Source: JAHBNG01 sp039028975
GTDB lineage: Bacteria > Chloroflexota > Anaerolineae > Caldilineales > Caldilineaceae
NCBI GenBank assembly: GCA_039028975.1
Contig: JBCCHB010000182.1
Span: 1-31,687, forward strand
DNA length: 31,687 nt
Direction of reading: 5' to 3'
A model generated the notes under the pieces. That model made no database searches. It saw only the letters and a program-made list of their open reading frames with translations, and was not told where the DNA came from. Made by a program: the position numbers and the translations under genes. Below, in pieces: positions 22,369-31,017 of this stretch. The first letter of the stretch is position 1, and each line of letters begins with the position of its first letter.

Positions 22369-24570
22369 ATGTTTATCACAGTTGCCGTTGGCGGCAGTGC
22401 TCTGTATGCCGTTAACCAAAGATATAAGAGGACGCAAAGAAGACGAAGAAGGTTGGCAACGTTTCTGCAAGAGCCAACAGAGATCATGCCTAAGCCCGCA
22501 CAGAAGAGAACTGTGAACACGTTCTTCGGCGACCAGGGGCAAAAAAAACAAGCAGGGTTCCAAACCTTAACGAAAACGATAGTTGAACAGATAAAAACGA
22601 AATTTCAGCACCAAAGGCAGGACAATTCCGTCTCGCCATCGAACAAGGCTATCGCCGTTGCCGATACGAGTGAGAAGCATCTAGACGCACAGGACATTAA
22701 TCAGCAAATCGTCACCTTTTCGGCCGCATTAGGCTTGGGCATTGCTGGAATTGTTATCAGTCCAGCACTTGGGATGGCCGGCTTGCTCCTAACCGGAGCT
22801 GGTGTTACGAGGTGGTACTTTACAGAAGCGGGTAAATCGCTATTCGAAGAACGCAAAGTGAGGATATCCTTACTCGACTCGATCCTCTGGGGAACCTGCT
22901 TGGTAACAGGTCATTTTATGATGGCTGCTTGGGGATGCTTGGTTATCAGTGCTTCCCGCAAAATCCTAGCCAAAACGGAGGATGATTCACGCGCAAGCCT
23001 GACCAATGTCTTTGGCGAGCAACCGCGTTCGTTATGGATACTGGTGGACGACGTAGAAGTAGAGATTCCGTTCGAGAAATTGATGCATGGTAATATTATC
23101 GTCGTCAATTCAGGCGAGACAATTCCAATTGATGGTACGATTGTCAATGGCGTGGCATCCATCGATCAACATAAACTTACGGGTGAATCTCAGCCTTTGG
23201 AGATTGGGTGCGGCGATCCGGTTTTTGCCTCGACCCTGGTGCTCTCGGGCAAAATACATATCAAAGTTGAACAGACCGGGGAAGAGACTGTCGCAGCACA
23301 AATCGGTGAAGTTCTGAATAATACTGCGGATTTCCGGGCCTCTATCCAATCACGAGGTGAAGCCATCGCCGACAAAACCGCCGTACCCATGCTATTGTCT
23401 AGCCTTTGTGCATTACCATTTTTGGGGATCAATTGTGCCGTTGGGATTCTCAACGCCAATTTTGGCTACAATATGCGCGTGCTTGCACCCATCAGTATTT
23501 TGAAGTTTCTCAACCTGACGTCCGAGCAAGGTATCCTTATCAAAGATGGGCGTTCATTAGAACTGCTGAATCAGGTAGACACCGTTGTTTTTGACAAAAC
23601 AGGTACACTGACAGAAGAAATTCCATCTATCAGACAGATCTATGCGTGTGATGGAGTCGCCAAGGATGAGGTGTTGAAATATGCCGCGGCCGCCGAATAC
23701 AAACAGCAACATCCTATCGCTAGAGCAATCCTTGAAGAAGCACAGAGTGAACAAATCCGTGTACCTCAAGTCGATAGTACCGAGTATAAATTGGGATATG
23801 GCCTTATGGCCAAGCTGGGCGAGCGACTGATTCGGGTAGGTAGCAGTCGTTTTATGGGCGTAGAGAATATTTGTATCCCTCAATTGATACAGGAGGCTGA
23901 AGCGTCCGCACATGAACAAGGGCATACGCTTGTGCTGGTTGCCATGGATGACAGATTGATAGGTGCATTAGAATTGTGTCCCACTGTGAGGGCTGAAGCA
24001 AAATCGGTTATTGATGGGTTACGCTCCCGCGGTATCCAATCTACGTATATCATCTCAGGCGATCACCATGCGCCAACTAGGAGGCTAGCAGAAGATCTCG
24101 GCATCGACCATTACTTTGCCAATACGTTGCCAGAAGACAAAGCCAATTTGATCGAGGGCCTACAAAAAGTAGGCAAAGTTGTTTGTTATATTGGTGATGG
24201 CATCAACGATTCGATTGCACTAAAGAAAGCCAATGTCTCCATCTCACTCTCTGGTGCCTCTACCATTGCCACAGATACTGCACAGATTATATTAATGGAT
24301 GTACATCTGATGAAATTGTGTCAACTACTCGATATCGCCAAAAGCTACGAGAAGAGTATGAAGACGGCCATGGTGGCTACCGTTGTACCGGGGGTTCTTT
24401 GCCTTGCCAGCGTATTTTGGCTCCATTTTGGCATTCTACAATCCATTATTTTAAACCAAACAGCTTTGGCTATTGGGATCGCCAATCTGATGAGACCTGC
24501 AAAAAAAATGTCGACAAATGATCTTATGCTGGAGGTCGGTAATCAACTGCATCATGCAGACGTTGCCTAA
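22369..24570 (+). CDS. P1B-like P-type ATPase lacking the CPx motif (copy 1)
   Basis: 733-residue integral membrane pump. It starts with a short hydrophobic segment followed by a basic cluster (YKRTQRRRRR) and has no N-terminal HMA metal-binding domain. Two hydrophobic helices (about 120-200) precede the actuator domain with TGES at 271-274. The phosphorylation site is Asp409 (VFDKTGTLT), the HP motif is His448 (QQHPIARAI), and the hinge is GDGINDSIAL, followed by two closing membrane helices. This layout is that of P1B heavy-metal ATPases. But the position of the transmembrane CPC triad is Phe365-Gly-Tyr367 (FGYNMRVLAP), so the ion is unknown. AAGGA precedes the ATG closely. It is the first gene of a three-ATPase operon, 20 bases from the next. 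Confidence 0.9.
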   Translation: MFITVAVGGSALYAVNQRYKRTQRRRRRLATFLQEPTEIMPKPAQKRTVNTFFGDQGQKKQAGFQTLTKTIVEQIKTKFQHQRQDNSVSPSNKAIAVADTSEKHLDAQDINQQIVTFSAALGLGIAGIVISPALGMAGLLLTGAGVTRWYFTEAGKSLFEERKVRISLLDSILWGTCLVTGHFMMAAWGCLVISASRKILAKTEDDSRASLTNVFGEQPRSLWILVDDVEVEIPFEKLMHGNIIVVNSGETIPIDGTIVNGVASIDQHKLTGESQPLEIGCGDPVFASTLVLSGKIHIKVEQTGEETVAAQIGEVLNNTADFRASIQSRGEAIADKTAVPMLLSSLCALPFLGINCAVGILNANFGYNMRVLAPISILKFLNLTSEQGILIKDGRSLELLNQVDTVVFDKTGTLTEEIPSIRQIYACDGVAKDEVLKYAAAAEYKQQHPIARAILEEAQSEQIRVPQVDSTEYKLGYGLMAKLGERLIRVGSSRFMGVENICIPQLIQEAEASAHEQGHTLVLVAMDDRLIGALELCPTVRAEAKSVIDGLRSRGIQSTYIISGDHHAPTRRLAEDLGIDHYFANTLPEDKANLIEGLQKVGKVVCYIGDGINDSIALKKANVSISLSGASTIATDTAQIILMDVHLMKLCQLLDIAKSYEKSMKTAMVATVVPGVLCLASVFWLHFGILQSIILNQTALAIGIANLMRPAKKMSTNDLMLEVGNQLHHADVA

Positions 24571-24590
24571 CCTCGATACGAAAACCAACA

Positions 24591-26765
24591 ATGAAAAGTA
24601 TTTTCAAAAAAACAAAACTTGCTTCAGCCTTAACAGTCCCATCAACTTTGTCTCCTGACCGCGGAACGCCACCTGTCATGAAGAAATTGACGAAATTCCA
24701 GAGCGAACAGGTCGATCCCCTCCTGGATGCGCTCTATGAAGAAGGTGAGACCTTTGTCCAAAGGCATTTTGCACTGGAGAAGCATGCCCAATCCCGTGGT
24801 CTGGCGACTAAGCTTGCTCAGCAGCCTGCGGAAATCACGCCAGAGGAACAAGCCATCAACCGCCAACTAACAGAGAGCGTTGTTCTCTTTGGTATGAATT
24901 CAGCCGCTGCCGTCCTTTGCCCACCATTGATGTGGCTGAGTGTACCTCTTCTGTTAAAACAGGCTTTATCTACTGCAGGACAAGCCTACTTAGACGTAAA
25001 AGAAGAGCGCAAAATTGGTGTCAATGCCATGATTGCGGTTGGCCAAACTTCCTTACTGTTTTTGCGAAACTTTTGGATTTTTTCTTTGTTTGACGCTCTG
25101 TATATGTGTAGTACGAAAGTACTACACATGACACGGGACAGTTCCCAGCATAATTTGGCCAATGCGTTTGGAGAAATGCCTCGTGTTGCCTGGTGTCAAC
25201 GGGACGACATGGAAGTGGAGGTCCCAATTGAACAGATCCGTTCTGGTGATGTAATCATCATTCACGCAGGTGAAATGGTTCCTGTAGATGGCAAAATTGT
25301 GAGTGGCTTTGCCACAATAGACGAACATATGTTGACCGGGGAAGCCCAGCCAGCGGAAAAGAGTGTTGAGGATACCGTCTACGCAGGGACAATGGCCGTC
25401 TCTGGCGAAGTGATGATCCGTGTGGAAAAGGCTGGCGTTGAAACCGTAACCGGACAGATTAGCGAAATCTTGAAGCAGACGGCTGACTACCGTTCTACCA
25501 TTGAATTGAGAGGAGAGAAGATTGCCAATGCAAGCGTTCTACCCACATTGGCTCTTGGTGCAGCGACGTGGGGATTGTTAGGTCCTGTAAGTGCAACCGC
25601 ACTCCTTAGCTGTTTTGTGGGCTTTCAACTTCGCTACACAAGTCCATTGAGTATCTTGAACTTTTTACAGATTGCAGCCAAAGAAGGTATTTTGGTCAAA
25701 GATGGCCGAGCACTGGAACTCATCTCGCAAGTTGACACCATCGTCTTCGATAAGACTGGTACGCTGACGTTGGAGCAGCTGACGGTTGGCAAAATTCACG
25801 CGTGCGGAGCCGTTGCAGCGAGAGGAAATGCAGAAACAGACTGTTCAGAAGCTATCTGGACGGAGGCAGATGTCTTGCGTTATGCCGCGGCTGCTGAATA
25901 TAAACAGACTCACCCCATTGCTCGAGCCATTCTGCAAGAGGCCCAAAGCCGTCAGGTAGAGATCCCAGTCATTGCTGAGGCGACCTACACAACTGGATTC
26001 GGGCTAGAGGTAACTGTTCAAGAGAAGAATGCCCTTGCCCAACAAGTGTACGTTGGCAGCGCACGCTTTATGGAACAGCAGCAGATCCCCATTTCTGAAG
26101 CCGTACAATCCATTGAAAGAGCCTCTCATCAACAAGGCCACTCATTGATCTATGTTGCTATTGGCAAAGAGCTAGCTGGTGTGATAGAGCTACAACCCAC
26201 CATTCGTCCAGAGGCCACAGAAGTGGTGGCGGCATTGAAGGCTCGCCAGATGGAACTCTACATTATCTCCGGGGATCAGGCGGCTCCTACGCAAAACCTT
26301 GCAGAGAAGCTAGGTATTGACCACTATTTTGCACAAGTTTTACCCGAGCATAAGGCAAAGTTGGTAGCAGAGCTTCAACAAGCAGGTAAATCAGTCTGTT
26401 TTATTGGCGACGGCATCAACGATTCGATTGCACTCAAAAAGGCCGATGTCTCCATCTCATTGCGAGGCGCGACCACCATGGCCATGGATACGGCCCAAAT
26501 GATTCTTATGGATGGCACATTACAGCAGTTGCCCAACTTGTTTGCCATCTCCGATAAGTTAGAAACCAATATGAAGCGCAATTTTCTTGCTGGTACGCTC
26601 CCAGGTCTGATCTGTTTAGGTGGCGTCTTTTTCCTGAATTTTGGCATCTTTACAGCATGCCTGCTCTCATGGACGGGACTATCCGCCGGCATTGCCAACG
26701 CCATGCAGCCTTTGCTCCGCTATCAGCAGAGTCCAAGTGAATTTCTTTTGGATTCAGATGAATAG
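24591..26765 (+). CDS. P1B-like P-type ATPase lacking the CPx motif (copy 2)
   Basis: 724 residues, clearly paralogous to its neighbours. After a cytoplasmic N-terminal region (about 1-95) without an HMA domain come membrane segments, an actuator domain whose catalytic loop is Thr249-Gly-Glu-Ala252 (TGEA rather than the usual TGES), Asp387 in VFDKTGTLT, the HP motif QTHPIARAI, GDGINDSIALKKADVSISLRGATT, and two closing helices. At the CPC position it has Val343-Gly-Phe345 (VGFQLRYTSP), with no cysteine. Its nucleotide-binding region holds an Ala/Glu-rich stretch longer than in copies 1 and 3 (near residues 404-420). The start is uncertain: ATG 24591 has no clear ribosome binding site, and ATG 24678 is an alternative that keeps all domains. 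Its stop overlaps the ribosome binding site of copy 3. Confidence 0.88.
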   Translation: MKSIFKKTKLASALTVPSTLSPDRGTPPVMKKLTKFQSEQVDPLLDALYEEGETFVQRHFALEKHAQSRGLATKLAQQPAEITPEEQAINRQLTESVVLFGMNSAAAVLCPPLMWLSVPLLLKQALSTAGQAYLDVKEERKIGVNAMIAVGQTSLLFLRNFWIFSLFDALYMCSTKVLHMTRDSSQHNLANAFGEMPRVAWCQRDDMEVEVPIEQIRSGDVIIIHAGEMVPVDGKIVSGFATIDEHMLTGEAQPAEKSVEDTVYAGTMAVSGEVMIRVEKAGVETVTGQISEILKQTADYRSTIELRGEKIANASVLPTLALGAATWGLLGPVSATALLSCFVGFQLRYTSPLSILNFLQIAAKEGILVKDGRALELISQVDTIVFDKTGTLTLEQLTVGKIHACGAVAARGNAETDCSEAIWTEADVLRYAAAAEYKQTHPIARAILQEAQSRQVEIPVIAEATYTTGFGLEVTVQEKNALAQQVYVGSARFMEQQQIPISEAVQSIERASHQQGHSLIYVAIGKELAGVIELQPTIRPEATEVVAALKARQMELYIISGDQAAPTQNLAEKLGIDHYFAQVLPEHKAKLVAELQQAGKSVCFIGDGINDSIALKKADVSISLRGATTMAMDTAQMILMDGTLQQLPNLFAISDKLETNMKRNFLAGTLPGLICLGGVFFLNFGIFTACLLSWTGLSAGIANAMQPLLRYQQSPSEFLLDSDE

Positions 26766-26779
26766 AGGAGATATTGAGC

Positions 26780-28921
26780 GTGCCATTTTTTACATCACTT
26801 ATCCTAACGGGTGGTGCTGGGCTGATCGGCCTAGCCGCCTACCGCAAATCGAAACCACTGCGACTGGGTGATGTCTTAATCGATGGTGAACCAAAACCCG
26901 CCACCCTTTACCCTCCAGAAACAGGCGGTGTACTGGCAGACCTTCGAGAACTGACTCAGGATCTATTTGGTGATGCGCGCCAGGAGTATCAGCAGTCGCT
27001 CAATGCCGATTACGATGCCAGCTCGGAACAAGATGCGGAGTCAATTCAAAAAAACAATTTGGTTGTATCTGTCGCAGGTTTGGGTTTGGCGACTCTAGGT
27101 CTAATTCTAAGCCCCATCTTCTATCTACCTAGTGCTCTCTGCTCCCTCTATTCTGCACGGATGTTTTTTCAAGATGCATACCGCATTTTTGCCGAAGAAG
27201 GTCGTCTTGACTATCGAGCTGTATGGGCACTCTTCGTCCCGACAGCCCTTTTGGGCGGCTTTGTTTTTACCTCTGCATTTGCCATGTTTCTTGGCATAAT
27301 CAACTATTATCTTGTTGCCAAAACCGAAAACCGCGCCAGGCAGAGCGTTGCGGATCTCTTTGGTGGACAAATACGTACTGTCTGGATGCTAATTGATGGG
27401 GTTGAGGTCGAGACACCAATCGACCAAGTGCAGACCAACGATACCGTCGTGGTACAGGCAGGGCAGATGATCCCTGTGGATGGAGTAATTATCAACGGCG
27501 TAGCAACAGTTGACCAGCACATGTTGACCGGTGAATCGCAACCAGCGGAAAAAAGTGTTGGTGATCCGGCGCTGGCTGCAACGGTAGTGTTGGCGGGTTG
27601 CCTTTACATTCGTGTGGAAAAGGCGGGTAATGCAACCGTAGCGGCCCAGATCACAGAGATGTTAAGTCAAACCACGGATTATAAGCGTACACTCCAGTCG
27701 CGTACAGACCGTTGGCTAAACCGAATGGCTGTGCCGGTGGTGGGCCTTAGCCTTATGGCCTTGCCGATTCTCGGTGCCAGCGGTGCGGTTGCTGTCCTTT
27801 GGTATTATCCTGGGGCTAGGATGATCCTCTTCGGCCCCTTGAGCATGTTGAGCTATTTGCAGGTGGCTGCGCAAAGACGCATCCTCGTCAAAGACGGACG
27901 CGCATTGGAGGTGCTGGCCGAAGTAAATACGGTCATCTTTGATAAGACAGGCACCTTGACGCTGGAACAACCGACTGTTTGCCGAATCTTCTGTTGCAAT
28001 GATGAACATGGGTTGGCACTCACAGAAGACGACCTCTTACGTTACGCGGCCGCAGCAGAGGCCAAGCAGAGCCACCCTATTGCCCGTGCCATTTTGCAAG
28101 CGGCGACCGAGCGAAACCTGGATTTGCCTCAGCTAGAGGATGCGCAATACAAGATTGGCTATGGCCTCAAAACGATGATTGGTGGACGTATTGTAGGGGT
28201 AGGGAGCAAGCGCTTTATGACAATGGAGGGCATTGCGATTCCCCCTGAAATTGCTGAGCAACAGGGGGCAAGTCATGCCCAGGGGAATTCACTGGTGTTG
28301 GTTGCAGTGGATGGACAATTAGCTGGCGCCATTGAGTTGCAGCCTACCATTCGTCCAGAGGCTCATGAGGTTATCCATCACCTACATCAGCGTGGGCTTA
28401 ATACCGTCATTATTTCTGGCGACAATGAAGCACCAACCCAACGGCTAAGTGAAGAGCTGGGCATCAAACGCTTTTTTGCAGAAGTACTGCCTGAGGATAA
28501 GGCGAATTTGATTGCTCAATTGCAGACCGAAGGGCATAAAGTCTGTTTTGTGGGTGACGGCATAAATGATTCGATTGCGTTAAAAACGGCTGATGTTGCC
28601 GTCTCATTGCGCGGCGCGACGACGATTGCGACCGACACGGCCCAGATCGTCTTTATGGATGGCACGCTGGCCCAACTGCCTACCCTCTTTATACTCTCCG
28701 ATGAATTTGCCGCCAATATGCGCGTGAATTTGGTCGCCTCCACCGTACCTTGTCTCATCGGCATTGCCGGCACATTCCTCTTTGGTTGGGGCATGACCAT
28801 CTGCCTCTTCCTATACCAATCCAATATGCCAATCGGCGTTTACAATGCCCTGAAGCCGCTATTAGATGAGCGTCAACAGCATCGAAGACCAGAAAATAAG
28901 GAGATTTCTAGATTGCAATAG
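26780..28921 (+). CDS. P1B-like P-type ATPase lacking the CPx motif (copy 3)
   Basis: 713 residues. It opens with a hydrophobic segment (VPFFTSLILTGGAGLIGLAA), then an acidic cytoplasmic stretch, paired membrane helices, an actuator loop TGES (250-253), Asp388 in IFDKTGTLT, QSHPIARAI, GDGINDSIALKTADVAVSLRGATT and two closing helices. The CPC position is Pro344-Gly-Ala346 (PGARMILFGP). I chose GTG 26780 because AGAGGAG ends 9 bases before it; TTG 26774 in the same frame is only 3 bases from that site. The ribosome binding site overlaps the stop of copy 2, so translation is coupled. A decayed relative lies at 31018-31438 on the opposite strand; its preserved parts match this copy best among the three by eye. 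Confidence 0.88.
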   Translation: MPFFTSLILTGGAGLIGLAAYRKSKPLRLGDVLIDGEPKPATLYPPETGGVLADLRELTQDLFGDARQEYQQSLNADYDASSEQDAESIQKNNLVVSVAGLGLATLGLILSPIFYLPSALCSLYSARMFFQDAYRIFAEEGRLDYRAVWALFVPTALLGGFVFTSAFAMFLGIINYYLVAKTENRARQSVADLFGGQIRTVWMLIDGVEVETPIDQVQTNDTVVVQAGQMIPVDGVIINGVATVDQHMLTGESQPAEKSVGDPALAATVVLAGCLYIRVEKAGNATVAAQITEMLSQTTDYKRTLQSRTDRWLNRMAVPVVGLSLMALPILGASGAVAVLWYYPGARMILFGPLSMLSYLQVAAQRRILVKDGRALEVLAEVNTVIFDKTGTLTLEQPTVCRIFCCNDEHGLALTEDDLLRYAAAAEAKQSHPIARAILQAATERNLDLPQLEDAQYKIGYGLKTMIGGRIVGVGSKRFMTMEGIAIPPEIAEQQGASHAQGNSLVLVAVDGQLAGAIELQPTIRPEAHEVIHHLHQRGLNTVIISGDNEAPTQRLSEELGIKRFFAEVLPEDKANLIAQLQTEGHKVCFVGDGINDSIALKTADVAVSLRGATTIATDTAQIVFMDGTLAQLPTLFILSDEFAANMRVNLVASTVPCLIGIAGTFLFGWGMTICLFLYQSNMPIGVYNALKPLLDERQQHRRPENKEISRLQ

Positions 28922-28926
28922 AGATT

Positions 28927-29012
28927 TATACCGCGGTCGCTTTGAAAACAAATGTTTTCCTTAAGCCCTATTAGAGTGACCAAACACCCGCTTTTAAACA
29001 GAGCTGAGTATA
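28927..29012 (+). repeat. Dispersed intergenic repeat, copy 2
   Basis: This segment starts five bases after the stop of the third ATPase and aligns over its length with the copy at 21069-21153 in the opposite orientation. It contains a small GAAAAC/GTTTTC hairpin (28944-28959). It may be a non-coding mobile element or a transcript-end structure. Confidence 0.6.
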
Positions 29013-29052
29013 GATAACGATTTCCCGCAGAACAGTAGTTGTCAGCATACAA

Positions 29053-29086
29053 ATTCGTCAGCCACTCGGGTGAGTGGCCGATGAAT
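29053..29086. terminator. Strong hairpin between the ATPase operon and the binding-protein gene
   Basis: ATTCGTCAGCCACTC (29053-29067) pairs with GAGTGGCCGATGAAT (29072-29086) around a GGGT loop: 15 positions with one wobble and one mismatch. It lies 52 bases before the binding-protein ATG. It could end the ATPase transcript or attenuate the downstream gene. No T-tract follows, which argues against a classical intrinsic terminator. Confidence 0.4.
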
Positions 29087-29138
29087 CGAGAGAATAATCG
29101 TTAATACATCACACACAGATAAAGGAAAAAGAAAGATA

Positions 29139-30692
29139 ATGATCAAACAACACCTAATCAAAATTGTGGTACTTATCGTTCTCTTCCTGCTCAGCGCCTG
29201 TACCGTGCCTGTGCAGACGGAGAATTCAGCAGCCGACTCCGGTATGGCGGCTGTCGAAGCTGATGACAGTGCAACTCGGGGTGTCTTACAGATGCCCCAT
29301 TTCCTCTACTGGAACGGTCAGGAAAGCTTGGATCCGGCTAGCCCCGTAGACTTTACCAATGCTACTATCCTTTTATATGATCGGCTGGTACGTCTTGATG
29401 CCGATGGTGTACCCCAACCCGAATTGGCAACCGCATGGCATGCCAATGACGACGCAACGGAGTGGACATTTACGCTACGCGAAGATGTTACCTTCCATGA
29501 TGGCAAAGCCTTTAGCTCTGCCGATGTTGCCTACACCTTTGAACATATTCTCGATCCTGATTTCGCATCACCCCTACTGGCTACACTAGGATTGATCGAA
29601 GCCATAGAAACGCCCGATACCCAAACCATCGTCTTTCAGCTTAACCAAGGCCATGCCGACTTCCCACTGTTGCTTATTGAACGACGTGCAGCTATTATTC
29701 CCGAAGGTAGCAGTGAAACCATTAACACAAGCGGCATTGGCACTGGTCCCTTTGTATTAGAAAATCTCGATGTGGAAGGCGTCACGGTCTTTCGAGCCAA
29801 TGATAATTATTGGAAGGGAATATCTCAGTTAGCAGGGATTGAACTCTTTGCTTTGGCAGACGCCGAAGCACGTACAACAGCGGCCCTAGCTGGTCAGGCA
29901 GATATCCTACTCGACGTTACGCCGGATCAAGTTGCGCTCTTTGATGGCAACGACGATTTCACTATTCTGCGCTTCTCAAGTGGCCGCTGGACAACGTTGG
30001 TAATGCGTACCGACACGCCTCCCTTCGATGATGTGATGGTGCGGCAAGCTATGCGCTTGGTCGCCGACCGCCAGGAGATCATCAACTTGGTACTAGATGG
30101 TGAAGGCACAGTTAGCTGTGATACGCCTGTTTCACCTGCGGATGCCTATCGACGAAATGACGATTGTGAACAGGACATTGAACAAGCAAAAGCATTGCTG
30201 GCTGAGGCGGGTTACGCAGATGGATTGGAGGTAACCCTTTATGCCGCAAACATCGATCCGCAACTGATTCCGCTGGCGGAAGTTTACCAACAACAGGCAG
30301 CCCAAGCAGGTATTACGGTAAATATTGAAATAATGCCCCCCGATAGTTACTGGTCTGAGGTGTGGATGGTGCAACCCTTTGTCACCTCCTACTGGAATGA
30401 ACGCACTGCCGATCAGGTGTTGAACGAAGGTTGGCGCTCCGGCGCAGCATGGAACGAGTCTTTTTTCCAAAATGCTGAGTTTGATCAACTGCTAGATGCG
30501 GCACGCACAGAGCTTGATTTCGAGCAACGCCAAGCGACTTATCAAGCTGCCCAGCAAATGTTGCTTGATGAAGGTGGCAACCTGATTCCTTATCACGTCA
30601 ATCAATTCTACGTAGTTAGGAGCAATATCGTAGGTGTTTCGGCGAGAAGTTGGTTTCACATGGATTGGCATACCATTCAAAAGAGCGAATAA
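29139..30692 (+). CDS. Family 5 solute-binding lipoprotein (oligopeptide/nickel type)
   Basis: 517 residues. The first 21 residues form a lipoprotein signal with lipobox LLSAC (Cys21), so the mature protein should be tethered to the outer face of the membrane. The body shows the SBP_bac_5 pattern: an early LVRLDADGVPQPELATAWH, LREDVTFHDGKAFSSADVAYTFE, GTGPFVLENL, ANDNYWKG, and a C-terminal QATYQAAQQMLLDEGGNLIPYH. Members bind peptides, sugars, opines or nickel for an ABC importer. The class is clear but the ligand is not. No permease or ATPase gene of an ABC transporter follows; the next features are a hairpin and an ATPase pseudogene. The ATG at 29139 is preceded by AAAGGA at a long spacing. 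Confidence 0.93.
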   Translation: MIKQHLIKIVVLIVLFLLSACTVPVQTENSAADSGMAAVEADDSATRGVLQMPHFLYWNGQESLDPASPVDFTNATILLYDRLVRLDADGVPQPELATAWHANDDATEWTFTLREDVTFHDGKAFSSADVAYTFEHILDPDFASPLLATLGLIEAIETPDTQTIVFQLNQGHADFPLLLIERRAAIIPEGSSETINTSGIGTGPFVLENLDVEGVTVFRANDNYWKGISQLAGIELFALADAEARTTAALAGQADILLDVTPDQVALFDGNDDFTILRFSSGRWTTLVMRTDTPPFDDVMVRQAMRLVADRQEIINLVLDGEGTVSCDTPVSPADAYRRNDDCEQDIEQAKALLAEAGYADGLEVTLYAANIDPQLIPLAEVYQQQAAQAGITVNIEIMPPDSYWSEVWMVQPFVTSYWNERTADQVLNEGWRSGAAWNESFFQNAEFDQLLDAARTELDFEQRQATYQAAQQMLLDEGGNLIPYHVNQFYVVRSNIVGVSARSWFHMDWHTIQKSE

Positions 30693-31017
30693 AGCGCAGA
30701 GAGCCACGCCCTGGGGTACCAGCCTCTATGCTCCATATGGCTTGCCTGGGCGCAAGCCATACGGAGAGGAATTCGATGGATTCTGCTTGGCTTTATGATT
30801 GGATGCGATATCTGTCAGCTTGACGCTCAAGCGCTAAACCCAATGTTGGTCGAGATTGAAAAGATGTCCGTCAAGCAGGCTGACAACACGTACCAGTTGA
30901 ATGAACCAGTCGGTATACCAAAATACTCTTGGCGTACAGATACGTCCACAGTAGGTCCCAAATTGGCATCATTAAGCCGCTCCTCGAATCGCTGACAGTG
31001 CATTGAATTGGGGTGAC
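30693..31017. other. Intergenic region, 325 bp
   Basis: It follows the binding-protein gene and faces the decayed ATPase. It contains the hairpin at 30731-30766. A 66-codon plus-strand frame (30795-30995) has no recognisable motif, ribosome binding site or homology that I can see, so I do not call it a gene. Confidence 0.55.
30731..30766 (+). terminator. Hairpin after the binding-protein gene
   Basis: CTCCATATGGCTTG (30731-30744) pairs with CAAGCCATACGGAG (30753-30766) at 13 of 14 positions, with an eight-base loop, 38 bases past the stop codon. Position and strength suit a transcript end, although no T-tract follows. Confidence 0.5.

Noticed and set aside
30795..30995. 66-codon plus-strand frame after the binding-protein gene
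   Set aside because: No ribosome binding site, no recognisable motif, and it lies between a terminator-like hairpin and a pseudogene.
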